A stretch of 59,902 nucleotides of DNA from Bacteroidales bacterium. GTDB lineage: Bacteria > Bacteroidota > Bacteroidia > Bacteroidales > F082. Under the pieces are notes generated by a model. It did not search any database, was not told where the DNA came from, and was given only the letters and a program-made list of their open reading frames with translations. This document shows, one piece after another, positions 9,305-19,601 of this stretch. A program made the position numbers and the translations under genes. The DNA lies in assembly GCA_028277395.1 (NCBI GenBank), contig JANQGJ010000018.1, positions 1 to 59,902 on the forward strand, written 5' to 3'. The number at the start of each line of letters is the position of its first letter. Within the stretch, counting starts at the first letter, position 1.

Positions 9305-9337
9305 TCCCTGCTGGTTCCATCGGCAGGGATTTTTTTA
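9305..9337 (+). terminator. Rho-independent terminator after the repeat-protein gene
   Basis: A 7-bp perfect stem, TCCCTGC (9305-9311) with GCAGGGA (9323-9329), is followed at once by a run of eight T. It ends the single-gene unit at 8901-9275. Confidence 0.88.
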
Positions 9338-9478
9338 TTTTAATACCTGAATTATTATGGATGATCAGGTGTAAGCCATAGTATTAACAATTAGTATGAA
9401 ATACCTTTAAATCGGTCAAAATAAATAACTTTGTCAGCGTTGTAGAAAAGATTAATATTTACAAAACCAATAATCAAA

Positions 9479-11119
9479 ATGAGAGTAGCAATCTTCCTTT
9501 CCATGGCTATAGTGTTGTCGCTATATTCATGTTGTAAACATGCTGATAATAAGCCAACTATTATCCCGCAGCCTAAAGAGTTAAAATTCGGCCGATATAG
9601 TTTCAAGCTTGATCAAAATACAGTGATCGCGTATCAGGAAAAATCCCTGAAAGATATGTCCGGTTACTTTTCTGATTTGCTTATTAGTACATTTGGAATT
9701 ACATTAAAAACAATGGCGTTTGATGATGCTCCTGCTACCAATACCATTGTTTTAAGGTTAGCAGCTGAAATTAAAGAAGGAATTGGAGAAGAAGGTTATG
9801 TTTTGATCGTAAAGGAAGGCAATGTTATTATAAGGGCTAAAACACAAAGTGGTTTGTTTTATGGAATACAGTCTCTGTATCAATTACTGTTAACTGGTGA
9901 AAAAGTTGAAGATGGCACAGAGATCAGTATAGTTATTCCTGCACTTGAAATATTTGATGAACCCAGATTCAGTTACAGAGGAATGCACCTTGATGTTGCA
10001 CGGCATATGTTTCCCGTTGAGTTCATTAAGAAGTATATTGATCTGCTGGCTTTGTACAAGTTTAATACATTCCACTGGCATTTAACAGAAGATCAGGGCT
10101 GGAGGATTGAAATTAAAAAATATCCCGAACTTACCGAAATTGGCTCTATGAGAAAGGAAACTCTTATCGGGCATGGTGGTAAACAGCCTTTTAAGTATGA
10201 CGGAGAGCCATACGGCGGGTATTATACGCAGGATGAAATCAAAGAAATTGTAGATTATGCTGCAAAGAGACAAATAACTGTAATTCCTGAAATAGAAATG
10301 CCTGGACATTCTTTAGCTGCTCTGGCTACTTATCCGGATCTTGCCTGTACTCCGGGACCTTTTGAAGTAGCTACCCGGTGGGGAGTTTTTGAAGATATTT
10401 ATTGTACAAAGGAAGAAACATTTGAATTTCTGGAAAACGTGCTGCTCGAAGTAATGGAATTATTTCCATCAGAATATATCCACATTGGCGGTGATGAAGC
10501 TCCAAAAGCCCGATGGAAAGAATGTCCGGTTTGTCAGGAAGTTATCCAAAAGGAAGGCTTAAAAGACGAACATGAACTACAAAGTTATTTTATTCAACGT
10601 ATGGAGAAGTTTCTCAACAGTCATGGCAGAAAAATAATTGGCTGGGATGAAATTCTGGAAGGAGGGTTGGCTCCCAATGCTACGGTTATGTCATGGAGAG
10701 GTACAGAAGGTGGTATTGCTGCTGCCAAACAAGGCCATGATGCCATAATGACTCCCGGATCGCATTGCTACTTCGACCACTATCAGTCTAAATCCGACAC
10801 TGAACCTTTAGCTATAGGCGGATATATAACACTTGAAAAGTTGTACTCATATGATCCCGTACCCGATACTTTGACTCCTGAAGAAGCAAATCATATTCTT
10901 GGTGCCCAGGGAAATGTTTGGACTGAATATATGAAAACTCCAGAGCATGTTGAGTATATGGTGTTACCACGATTAGCAGCTCTAAGTGAAGTAAACTGGT
11001 CAGATAAAAAAGACTGGAACAGATTTAAAAATAAAATGGATTATCATTTCCGTATATATGATGACCTTGGTTATAATTATTGTGATCATCCTTATGAAAA
11101 TAACAACTCAAATAATTAG
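9479..11119 (+). CDS. GH20 beta-N-acetylhexosaminidase, lipoprotein
   Basis: Removes terminal beta-linked N-acetylglucosamine or N-acetylgalactosamine from glycans. The 546-residue protein has a lipoprotein-like signal ending LYSCCKH, a GH20b lead-in domain to about residue 150, and the catalytic barrel after it. Typical blocks are FHWHLTEDQGWRIEIK, the HIGGDEAPK motif with the catalytic Asp339-Glu340 pair, and WRGTEGG. It should face the periplasm or cell surface. The GH92 mannosidase starts 3 bases after its stop, so the two form one transcript aimed at N-glycan-type substrates. Family assignment is firm; exact linkage is not. Confidence 0.95.
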   Translation: MRVAIFLSMAIVLSLYSCCKHADNKPTIIPQPKELKFGRYSFKLDQNTVIAYQEKSLKDMSGYFSDLLISTFGITLKTMAFDDAPATNTIVLRLAAEIKEGIGEEGYVLIVKEGNVIIRAKTQSGLFYGIQSLYQLLLTGEKVEDGTEISIVIPALEIFDEPRFSYRGMHLDVARHMFPVEFIKKYIDLLALYKFNTFHWHLTEDQGWRIEIKKYPELTEIGSMRKETLIGHGGKQPFKYDGEPYGGYYTQDEIKEIVDYAAKRQITVIPEIEMPGHSLAALATYPDLACTPGPFEVATRWGVFEDIYCTKEETFEFLENVLLEVMELFPSEYIHIGGDEAPKARWKECPVCQEVIQKEGLKDEHELQSYFIQRMEKFLNSHGRKIIGWDEILEGGLAPNATVMSWRGTEGGIAAAKQGHDAIMTPGSHCYFDHYQSKSDTEPLAIGGYITLEKLYSYDPVPDTLTPEEANHILGAQGNVWTEYMKTPEHVEYMVLPRLAALSEVNWSDKKDWNRFKNKMDYHFRIYDDLGYNYCDHPYENNNSNN

Positions 11120-11122
11120 GTT

Positions 11123-14098
11123 ATGAACATGTTTAAATTACAAATTAAGAAGATTTCTCATTACATATTGCTGATAATTGTTGTTATTGTAATTGTTCCC
11201 GGATGTGAGAAAAAAAATATGGTACCGGCTGATTATGTTAATCCCTTTATAGGTACCGGAGGGCACGGACATACTTATCCGGGGGCAACTGTCCCTTTTG
11301 GTATGGTTCAGCTTAGTCCTGATACCAGAAAAGACAGCTGGGATGGTTGTTCAGGTTATCATTATTCTGATGATTTCATAATGGGATTCAGTCATATGCA
11401 TCTAAGTGGTACTGGTGTTGGCGATTATGGTGATGTAAGGTTTGTTCCTACAGTAGGTAAATTACAGACTACCCCCGGAACAAGTGATGACCCTGGCTCA
11501 GGTTATGGTTCGAAATTCAGTCATAAAAATGAAACGGCAACTGCCGGTTATTATGGTGTCCATTTAAATGACTATGACATTGATGTTGAGTTAACAACAA
11601 CTCAACGTGCCGGATTTCATAGATACAGTTTCCCAAAAACTGATGAAGCACACATATTGATCGATTTGATTGAAAGCGTTGTTAGTGAGAAAATTCTGGA
11701 GGCAGAGATTCAGTTTATCAGCGATCATGAAGTAATAGGATATCGTCGTACGAAGGCCTGGGCTGCAGATCAAAAAGTATATTTCTACGCCAGTTTTTCC
11801 AAACCATTTATATCACAGGGGATAGTGGTTAACGGTAAATACTGGCAAAATAAAAAAACGGCCAAATCGGATAGTCTTGTTGCAGCTCTAAACTTTGATA
11901 CTGGTAATGGAGAACCAATTATGGCCAAAGTAGGAATTTCTGCTGTTAGTTATGATGGTGCAATGGAAAATTGTGTTACAGAAATACCCGACTGGGATTT
12001 CAACAAAGTAAAAAACAATGCTTTTCAAAGCTGGAATGATAAACTATCAAAGATCGATGTAACCGGTGGAAGTGATGATGAGAAAACAATTTTTTACACA
12101 GCACTTTATCATTCACTTGTTGCTCCAAATATGTATTCTGATGTTGATAACAGATATCGTGGTCATGATGGGGAAATTCATAAAGATGACTCATTCCAGA
12201 TGCACACTGTTTTTTCATTATGGGATACTTTCAGAACACTGCACCCACTGTTTACAATAATTGAACAGGAAAAAACAAACCATCTTATTAACTCAATGCT
12301 CGAAATGTATAAGCATGACGGATTGTTACCGGTTTGGGAACTTGCTGCCAATGAAACAAACTGTATGATAGGGTACAATTCGGTTCCTGTAATTACTGAT
12401 GCATGGGTAAAAGGTATCAGGGATTATGATGTTGATCTTGCACTTGAAGCTATGGTTAAAACAGCCAATGCTGATCAGTTTGGATTAAAATATTTTAAAT
12501 CAAAAGGTTATATACCGGCTGATAAAGAAGGTGAATCAGTATCAAAAACCCTCGAATATGCTTATGACGACTGGTGTATCGCAGTGTTGGCAAAAGGATT
12601 AAAAGATAGCGCTAATTATGCTCGGTTTACCCAACGTGCTCAGTATTATAAAAATATTTATGATGATCAGACCGGTTTCTTCAGGGGTAAAAGCAATGGT
12701 TGCTTTGTTGTTCCATTTGATCCAACGCAGGTGAATTTCATGTTAACTGAAGCAAATACATGGCAATACAATTTCTTCGTACCTCAGGACATTAATACAC
12801 ATATTGAATTACTTGGAGGTGATGCAGGCTATGAAGCTAAACTGGACACATTATTCAATACAACGATGAAGCTTTCAGGCAGACATCAATCAGACATTAC
12901 AGGATTGATCGGTCAGTACGCCCATGGTAATGAACCAAGCCATCATATGGCATACCTGTATAATTATGTAGGCAAGCCATGGAAAACCCAGGAACTGATC
13001 CGTAAGATCAGTACTGAGCTTTATCACAATGCTCCTGACGGATTAAGTGGAAACGAGGACTGTGGACAGATGTCGGCATGGTATGTAATGAGTTCAATGG
13101 GATATTATCCGGTAACTCCCGGTAGTGATATCTATGTTCTGGGTGCACCATTGTTTGATTATATGGTAATAAATCTTGAGAACGGAAATAAGTTTACGAT
13201 TAAAGCGATAAGAAATAACGATGATGATATTTATGTGCAATCGGTTACACATAATGGCAAGGATTACACCAAAAGTTATATTACCCATAGTATGATCATG
13301 AATGGAGGAGAACTGATATTTGTGATGGGAGAAAAACCAAATAAAGAGTTTGGGGAGCATGTTAAAGACAGGCCTTACCAAAAGATCACAGATCATAAAA
13401 TTACTCCGGTTCCATATTTCAGTGCTGATTCAAAAACATTTACTGATGACATGGACATATCAATTGCTGATATCAGGAAAAACTCTGAAATTTTTTATTC
13501 TCTGGATAAAAGATCATTTGAGCCGTATACTGATATTGTAAACATTAATAAGACAAAGCAGTTTTCAGCTTTCTCAAAAAGTAAATATGGCAATAGCTTT
13601 ACTGAATATGCAGAATTCATTAGTATTCCTGCTGGCCAAACCATTACAGTAAATACTGAATATAGTAACCAATATACTGCAGGTGGGGATATTGCTCTAA
13701 TAAATACCATAAGGGGAGGTGATGACTTTAGAACAGGTAACTGGCAGGGGTATTACGGCCCGGATCTGGATGTGGTAATTGATTTTGGGGAACTAACCAC
13801 AGTATCAACTGTTGGTGCCGGATTCCTGCAGGACGAAAATTCATGGATATTCATGCCGGAATACGTATCATTTATGGGCTCGGCCGATGGAAAGAATTAC
13901 TTTGAACTGGGTACTGTTGAAAATGATATTAGTCCAGAAAAATCGGGTTCGATCATTAAAGATTTCACAATTGATGAAATAAATAAGCCGGTCAGATATC
14001 TGAAAGTAGTTGCCAGATCATTAGGACAGTGTCCGGAATGGCATAAAGGAGCCGGTAACCCTTGTTGGATATTCGCAGATGAAATCTGGGTGAAGTAA
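11123..14098 (+). CDS. GH92 alpha-mannosidase, lipoprotein with C-terminal carbohydrate-binding-like domain
   Basis: A 991-residue exo-alpha-mannosidase of family GH92, calcium-dependent enzymes that trim mannose from N-glycans. It has a membrane-spanning lipoprotein signal ending VPGCEKK, the family start NPFIGTGGHGHTYPG, the NEPSHHMAYLYNY block and GNEDCGQMSAWYVMSSMG with the expected acidic residues. The GH92 core runs to about residue 750. The last 140 or so residues (from NTIRGGDDF) form a discoidin/F5-F8-like domain ending in FADEIWVK, probably glycan-binding. It is translationally close to the GH20 gene upstream. Linkage preference (1,2 / 1,3 / 1,4) is not visible. Confidence 0.95.
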   Translation: MNMFKLQIKKISHYILLIIVVIVIVPGCEKKNMVPADYVNPFIGTGGHGHTYPGATVPFGMVQLSPDTRKDSWDGCSGYHYSDDFIMGFSHMHLSGTGVGDYGDVRFVPTVGKLQTTPGTSDDPGSGYGSKFSHKNETATAGYYGVHLNDYDIDVELTTTQRAGFHRYSFPKTDEAHILIDLIESVVSEKILEAEIQFISDHEVIGYRRTKAWAADQKVYFYASFSKPFISQGIVVNGKYWQNKKTAKSDSLVAALNFDTGNGEPIMAKVGISAVSYDGAMENCVTEIPDWDFNKVKNNAFQSWNDKLSKIDVTGGSDDEKTIFYTALYHSLVAPNMYSDVDNRYRGHDGEIHKDDSFQMHTVFSLWDTFRTLHPLFTIIEQEKTNHLINSMLEMYKHDGLLPVWELAANETNCMIGYNSVPVITDAWVKGIRDYDVDLALEAMVKTANADQFGLKYFKSKGYIPADKEGESVSKTLEYAYDDWCIAVLAKGLKDSANYARFTQRAQYYKNIYDDQTGFFRGKSNGCFVVPFDPTQVNFMLTEANTWQYNFFVPQDINTHIELLGGDAGYEAKLDTLFNTTMKLSGRHQSDITGLIGQYAHGNEPSHHMAYLYNYVGKPWKTQELIRKISTELYHNAPDGLSGNEDCGQMSAWYVMSSMGYYPVTPGSDIYVLGAPLFDYMVINLENGNKFTIKAIRNNDDDIYVQSVTHNGKDYTKSYITHSMIMNGGELIFVMGEKPNKEFGEHVKDRPYQKITDHKITPVPYFSADSKTFTDDMDISIADIRKNSEIFYSLDKRSFEPYTDIVNINKTKQFSAFSKSKYGNSFTEYAEFISIPAGQTITVNTEYSNQYTAGGDIALINTIRGGDDFRTGNWQGYYGPDLDVVIDFGELTTVSTVGAGFLQDENSWIFMPEYVSFMGSADGKNYFELGTVENDISPEKSGSIIKDFTIDEINKPVRYLKVVARSLGQCPEWHKGAGNPCWIFADEIWVK

Positions 14099-14139
14099 CA
14101 TCTTAAAATCAATTTGATCACGGATAGAGAACACCGGTA

Positions 14140-15411
14140 TCAATCTTCAGCTCTGAGAGCATCAACAGGTTTAATGTTCAGTGCCCTGTTGGCAGGTATA
14201 ATTCCTGCAAAAACACCGGCAAAGATCAATACGATTAATGCAATAATGGCTGTAGTGAAATCAACTTCAGGACGCTTAAACATTTCATTGTCAATCTGAA
14301 ATTTAATTAAAGCGGTATTAATGCCTTCAATTAATGCAACGCCTGATACAAGTCCGATATAACCTGACAGAGTTGTCAGAAATACCGATTCGGTAATGAT
14401 CTGAACCATAATCTGAAAAGGTGTTGCTCCCAATGCTCTTTTTATACCAATTTCTTTGGTACGCTCTTTAACAATTACAAGCATAATATTACTAATCCCA
14501 ATAACACCGGCAAGGAGTGTCCCTATTCCTACTATCCAGATTAATCCTTCAATACCGCTGAAAAGTCCTCTCATTTGTTCAAATTCTTCAGCAAGATTAA
14601 AATGTCCGAATGCTTCTTTATCATCAGGATGTATACTATGGCGCGAAGCTAAAAACTTTATGGTTTTTTCTTCAATCGATGCAGCAGATTCATTGTCATC
14701 TACAGTTATTGAAAACCAACCAACTATATCACCATAATTATATGTTTTTTGAAGGGTGGTAAACGGAATATAGATGGTTTGTTCTTTTTCACCACCAAAA
14801 TTTATCTGTGTGTTTAATGGTTTAAATACACCAACTACGGTAAAATAAATTCCCTGGATACGAATCGACTCACCAATTGGATTTTCGTCGGGCTCAAACA
14901 GAACTTCTTTAACACGGGTTCCAATTACAGCAACTTTTCTTTTTTCATCAAGGTCAATATGGTTTAAAAACCGACCTTCAATTTCCATTGGGTCCACTTT
15001 TTCCCATTCGGGGTGTTCTCCTTTAATTGAGAATGCTCCTGTTTTTTCTTTTCTGACAGTATTATTTGTACCATCACCTGCCGACCAGCCGGATATTTTA
15101 GGAGCCAGATATTTTATTTCAGGGATATTAGTCTTTAAGGCATCAATATCATCGTTATTGAAGTTAAAAAACCGTCCCCTGGGCAATCCTTTGTACGGAA
15201 TTGTTGTTTGCTGGGTCCAGACAAAAAAGCTGTTCGTCGCAAAACTACCCATGCCTGATGATACACCATTTTCCAGTCCTGCTCCTGAGCCGAGCATTAT
15301 AATCAGCATAAAAATACCCCAGAATACGCCAAATGCTGTAAGAAATGTACGGGTTTTGTTTTTCTTCAGTGTGTGAAATATTTCGTGCCAGTTATCTCTG
15401 CTAAACATCAA
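14140..15411 (-). CDS. MacB-type ABC transporter permease (second of pair)
   Basis: A 423-residue protein with the MacB/FtsX layout: one N-terminal membrane helix (about 20-40), a large periplasmic MacB_PCD-type domain, then three helices in the last 140 residues with KERTKEIGIKRALGATP between them. The C-terminus NIKPVDALRAED is typical. It lies 20 bases downstream of a paralogous permease gene. No ATP-binding subunit is encoded on either side, so the pair must borrow one from elsewhere or be encoded apart from it. Such permeases move lipoproteins, peptides or drugs across the envelope by mechanotransmission; the substrate is unknown. Confidence 0.9.
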   Translation of the reverse strand: MMFSRDNWHEIFHTLKKNKTRTFLTAFGVFWGIFMLIIMLGSGAGLENGVSSGMGSFATNSFFVWTQQTTIPYKGLPRGRFFNFNNDDIDALKTNIPEIKYLAPKISGWSAGDGTNNTVRKEKTGAFSIKGEHPEWEKVDPMEIEGRFLNHIDLDEKRKVAVIGTRVKEVLFEPDENPIGESIRIQGIYFTVVGVFKPLNTQINFGGEKEQTIYIPFTTLQKTYNYGDIVGWFSITVDDNESAASIEEKTIKFLASRHSIHPDDKEAFGHFNLAEEFEQMRGLFSGIEGLIWIVGIGTLLAGVIGISNIMLVIVKERTKEIGIKRALGATPFQIMVQIITESVFLTTLSGYIGLVSGVALIEGINTALIKFQIDNEMFKRPEVDFTTAIIALIVLIFAGVFAGIIPANRALNIKPVDALRAED

Positions 15412-15431
15412 TCTTCAATTCAAAATTAAAA

Positions 15432-16664
15432 TCACTCATCTTTTAAGGCATCCACCGGTTTTATCGATGCTGCTTTTTTTGCCGGAACATAACCTGCGAT
15501 AGTTCCTGCTACTATCAGAACTACAACAGCACTGATTGCTACACTAAGATCGGCTTCCGGATTACGAAAAAATTCAGACTGGATATGTGGACTGATAAGT
15601 TCCAGTAATCCAATTCCCAATAACAAACCGAAATACCCAGCAATTCCTGTTATCAGGACAGCTTCCTGCATAACCATATTTATTATCGACCATGGGGTTG
15701 CTCCCAGTGACTTTCGGATACCTATTTCACGTGTCCGCTCTTTAACAGATATCATCATAATATTGCTTACACCAACAATACCGGCAACAATGGTACCTAT
15801 TCCAATTACCCATATAAACATTCTAATGGCTGCAAACAGGTCCTGAAACTGTTTAAATTCTTCAACCCCGTTCCAAATGAAAATAGCATTACTGTCCTCA
15901 ATATCGAAAATGTGTCTTTCTGCAAAATTTGAACGGATATCGTCTTCCATCCTCTTACTTTCGCTTACTTCTTTCGACTCAACTGTAACTGCCAGTGTAT
16001 TTATTCGGTCTCTGCCAACAAGGGCCTTTTGAGCAGTTGTTATTGGTAAATATATTGCCCTCTGGTTATCCTGACGACCATCGTCATCCATGAAAATTCC
16101 AACAACCTTGAATGGTATCCCCCTGATACTTATATGTTCGCCAATAACATTGTCCTGTTTAAAAAGAGCATCTTTAACTGCTACTCCAATTGTAACAACT
16201 TTACGGTTTTTTTGTACATCAATATTATTGATAAAGCGACCTTCCAGTATTTTTACTTTTTCGATAATACCGTAATCAGGATGTACACTGCGTAAATCAA
16301 AATCACCGTATTCACCTTTATAGGATATGGTATTGTTTCCCCAAACATGAAGTCTGCCAGAAAGATGTCCTACACCATCAATTTTATTGACAACATTGTC
16401 GTAGTCTTCGTTCTTAAAACTTATATCCCTGCCTGGTTTATAGCCTTTATAAGCTTTACTTGTTTCGCCTCCCCATACCCAGAGAGTATTTACAGCAGAA
16501 CTTTTAAACTGGTCGTGTACACCGTTTTCAAGCCCATGTCCTGATCCCAACAGAATAATTAGCATAAAAATTCCCCAGGTTACACTGAACCCTGTTAAAA
16601 AGGTACGTAGTTTATTTCTTCTGATAACACTGATTATTTCTATCCACCTGTCGAGTAAAAACAT
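15432..16664 (-). CDS. MacB-type ABC transporter permease (first of pair)
   Basis: A 410-residue paralogue of the downstream permease with the same plan: helix near 20-40, periplasmic MacB_PCD domain, three C-terminal helices, and the cytoplasmic loop KERTREIGIRKSLGATPWS. The shared start pattern (NKLRTFLTGFSVTWGIFMLIILLG against NKTRTFLTAFGVFWGIFMLIIMLG, allowing for substitutions) suggests tandem duplication, and the two probably form a heterodimer. It is divergent from the beta-propeller gene at 16893, with a 228-base gap that must hold both promoters. Confidence 0.9.
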   Translation of the reverse strand: MFLLDRWIEIISVIRRNKLRTFLTGFSVTWGIFMLIILLGSGHGLENGVHDQFKSSAVNTLWVWGGETSKAYKGYKPGRDISFKNEDYDNVVNKIDGVGHLSGRLHVWGNNTISYKGEYGDFDLRSVHPDYGIIEKVKILEGRFINNIDVQKNRKVVTIGVAVKDALFKQDNVIGEHISIRGIPFKVVGIFMDDDGRQDNQRAIYLPITTAQKALVGRDRINTLAVTVESKEVSESKRMEDDIRSNFAERHIFDIEDSNAIFIWNGVEEFKQFQDLFAAIRMFIWVIGIGTIVAGIVGVSNIMMISVKERTREIGIRKSLGATPWSIINMVMQEAVLITGIAGYFGLLLGIGLLELISPHIQSEFFRNPEADLSVAISAVVVLIVAGTIAGYVPAKKAASIKPVDALKDE

Positions 16665-16862
16665 GCATTACGATTTATAAAAATCAAAGTTAAAGGATTT
16701 TTGGCTTACGCTGCTCATTAAAAAATCTTAAATATTTTAACTTGAAACTTGTTCAGAAAAAACGTTGGATCATTTAATCTGCTCAATATAAAGCTACATT
16801 GGTAAAAGCAACTAAAATCGACGATTATTGTCTGTATATTATATCCATTATTTAACATTGAT

Positions 16863-16870
16863 TAGATTTG
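16863..16870 (+). promoter_or_regulatory. Candidate -7 box for the beta-propeller gene
   Basis: TAGATTTG fits the Bacteroidota -7 consensus TAnnTTTG and would give a start of transcription about 18 bases before the ATG at 16893. I see no good TTG-type -33 element at the usual 19-21 base spacing, so this is weak. Confidence 0.3.
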
Positions 16871-16892
16871 TACAAACGATTACAACAGACAA

Positions 16893-19520
16893 ATGAAAAA
16901 TAGAAATATACTGACGATAATCAGCTTGTCAATTATATTATTGATAGCCATTGTTATAACAATATCAAAAACACAGAAACCTGTATTATCAAACGATAAA
17001 ATTACATCAGATGAATTGAGTATTTCTGATTACGGACCTGATCAAAGACCATCACTATGGGCCTGGGAACGAAGAACATTTCCTTATTACAAAGCAGATC
17101 CTGAGGCATATCGGGAAGAGATGAAAAAGGCTCAGATCATGAAATCACAGTCGGTAAGCAGAGACCTGGAGGAGGTGGAATTTGCGGGACCTACCAATAT
17201 AGGAGGACGTGTATCTGATATTGAATTTAACCCTGTGAATCCTGAAATAGTGTATGCCGGGGCTGCAACAGGTGGTGTTTTCAAATCTACCGACATGGGA
17301 CTTACCTGGACACCCGTTTTTGATGATCAGGCAAACCTGAATATAGGTGATATTGGAATTGACCCTAATGACCCTGACATAATATATGTTGGAACCGGTG
17401 AAGCTAACGGTGGTCATAATAATTTCCCGGGTGGAGGAGTATACAAATCCACAGACGCCGGAAACACATGGGAACTCAAAGGTTTGGAAAATACCGTTTC
17501 AATTGGAAGGATTGTAGTTGATCCTTTGAATAGTAACAGGGTATTTATAGCAGCACAGGGGGCGTATTTCACTGCCAACCCGGAGCGTGGTGTTTACAGA
17601 AGTAATGATGGTGGCGAAACCTGGGAGAATGTTTTGTTTCTTAATGATTCCACTGGTGCAATAGATATAGTTATTGACCCACAGAATCCCAACAGATTAA
17701 TTGCTGCAATGTGGGAACGTGTAAGGCGTCTTGACGGAAGTTATTTTTATGGCCAGAGCAGTGGGCTATACAGGAGTCTCGACGGAGGAGATTCATGGAG
17801 TTATATAGAGTCGGACGGAGTTCTTCCTGATCCGCTTGCAGAAAATGTTGGACGGATAGGGGTAGCGTTATGTGCTTCGCAACCTGACATTGTATATTCA
17901 TTGTTTACCAATGGTTCATTTTATATCGGTTTGTTTAAGTCAACCGACTTTGGAGCTACCTGGACCAACGCTGACCCTGATCTTGAAATTAATAACGGAG
18001 TTGCAAACTTTAGCTGGTATTTCGGACAGGTTAGAGTTCATCCTACGGATCCGGATATTGTATTTGCACTTGATGTAGCCTATATGCGATCAGTAAATGG
18101 TGGCGAAAACTGGCCAATTATATATGGCTATGGCGGAGGCCCGTGGGATTTTCATGTAGATCAGCATGCACTGGCAATAAACCCTTTAAATAATGACTAC
18201 ATTATTTGTGGAAATGATGGAGGAATGAACATTTCTACTGATGGAGGAGTTAATTTTACAAAAGTTGCTGAACTGCCAATTACACAATTTTATGAGATTG
18301 GTCTTGACAGAAATAACCCGCAAAAACTTTATGGAGGTACCCAGGATAATGGTACCTTACGTACACAAACCGGAGGACTAAATGATTGGGAAAAAATATA
18401 TGGGGGAGATGGATTTTATGTAATAGTTGATTATACAAATCCCAATATTATATATGCAGAATCACAAAACGGATATCTGGTTAAATCCACAAATGGGGGA
18501 GCATCCTTTTTCTCAGCTACAAACGGAATTGATGAATTTGAACCTACAAACTGGTCAACGCCTGTAATTATGGATCCTTTGAACCCGGAAGTACTTTACT
18601 ACGGTACAAATCGGGTGTATAGAACAATAAATGGCGCAGATCACTGGACACCGATAAGTCCTGATCTTACAAATGGATATACAGGTACCAGACCGGGAAC
18701 GGTAACAACAATCGGTGTATCAAAAAGAAATACCAATATAATCTGGGCAGGTACTTCGGATTCACGGGTTTGGGTGAGTAAAGATAATGGATTAACCTGG
18801 ACTGATGTGTCAGAAACCCTGCCTTACAGATGGGTAAGTCGTATTATTCCTGATCCGGGTGATGAAAATTCTGCCTATGTAACCTTTTCCGGATTAAAGT
18901 GGGCCGATCCTGAAGCTCATATTTTCCGCACCACAGATGCAGGAGAAACATGGACAGATATAAGCAGTAATTTGCCTGATGTACCTATAAACGCATGTGC
19001 TGTTGATCATATTGATAACAATTTTGTATTTGTAGGTACTGACCTTGGGGCGTATTATAGTGAAGATAAGGGAGGAAGCTGGGAATATCTGGATTCAGAT
19101 TTACCACTGGTATCGGTGTATGATTTTAAAATTCATCATACTGAACACTATCTTGCAATTGGTACCCATGCCCGTTCAATGTATAAAATGGACCTGACCA
19201 CTTTAGTGGGAGTTGATGACAATTTTGCACAAAATGTTGCAGGAGGATTTGAGTTAAAACCAAATTATCCTAATCCATTCAAATCAGAAACTACAATTTC
19301 ATTTTCAATTGATGAAAGTTCTCATGTAACAGTTGAAATATTTGATATGAAGGGATCAAAAGTTTCAAGCCTTGTTAATAATACATTAAAGGCAGGTGAG
19401 CATAGTATAACATGGGCAGGTAGTAATGGATACGGTGAAAAATTACCTCACGGACAATATGTGTGTAAAGTAGCAACAGGAAGCCAATCGAAAACGCAGA
19501 AGATAGTTTTGATAAAGTAA
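16893..19520 (+). CDS. VPS10/sortilin-like beta-propeller protein exported by T9SS
   Basis: An 875-residue protein with an N-terminal hydrophobic signal. Residues about 85-770 consist of repeated Asp-box/BNR units such as KSTDMGLTWTPV, KSTDAGNTWELK, RSNDGGETWENV and RTTDAGETWTDI, which build one or two beta-propellers like those of sortilin and some glycosidases. The last 90 residues begin KPNYPNPFKSETTISF, then a FlgD-like Ig fold, and end in KIVLIK: a T9SS type A sorting domain. It should be secreted or held on the surface. The propeller could bind protein or polysaccharide; no catalytic residues can be assigned with confidence. Confidence 0.9.
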   Translation: MKNRNILTIISLSIILLIAIVITISKTQKPVLSNDKITSDELSISDYGPDQRPSLWAWERRTFPYYKADPEAYREEMKKAQIMKSQSVSRDLEEVEFAGPTNIGGRVSDIEFNPVNPEIVYAGAATGGVFKSTDMGLTWTPVFDDQANLNIGDIGIDPNDPDIIYVGTGEANGGHNNFPGGGVYKSTDAGNTWELKGLENTVSIGRIVVDPLNSNRVFIAAQGAYFTANPERGVYRSNDGGETWENVLFLNDSTGAIDIVIDPQNPNRLIAAMWERVRRLDGSYFYGQSSGLYRSLDGGDSWSYIESDGVLPDPLAENVGRIGVALCASQPDIVYSLFTNGSFYIGLFKSTDFGATWTNADPDLEINNGVANFSWYFGQVRVHPTDPDIVFALDVAYMRSVNGGENWPIIYGYGGGPWDFHVDQHALAINPLNNDYIICGNDGGMNISTDGGVNFTKVAELPITQFYEIGLDRNNPQKLYGGTQDNGTLRTQTGGLNDWEKIYGGDGFYVIVDYTNPNIIYAESQNGYLVKSTNGGASFFSATNGIDEFEPTNWSTPVIMDPLNPEVLYYGTNRVYRTINGADHWTPISPDLTNGYTGTRPGTVTTIGVSKRNTNIIWAGTSDSRVWVSKDNGLTWTDVSETLPYRWVSRIIPDPGDENSAYVTFSGLKWADPEAHIFRTTDAGETWTDISSNLPDVPINACAVDHIDNNFVFVGTDLGAYYSEDKGGSWEYLDSDLPLVSVYDFKIHHTEHYLAIGTHARSMYKMDLTTLVGVDDNFAQNVAGGFELKPNYPNPFKSETTISFSIDESSHVTVEIFDMKGSKVSSLVNNTLKAGEHSITWAGSNGYGEKLPHGQYVCKVATGSQSKTQKIVLIK

Positions 19521-19601
19521 TATTTCATTATTTTGCTTCTTGATTTATTGTTTGTTAACAGATGCTGAAAATATTAGCATCAGGTTTTTATTATATTTGA
19601 G

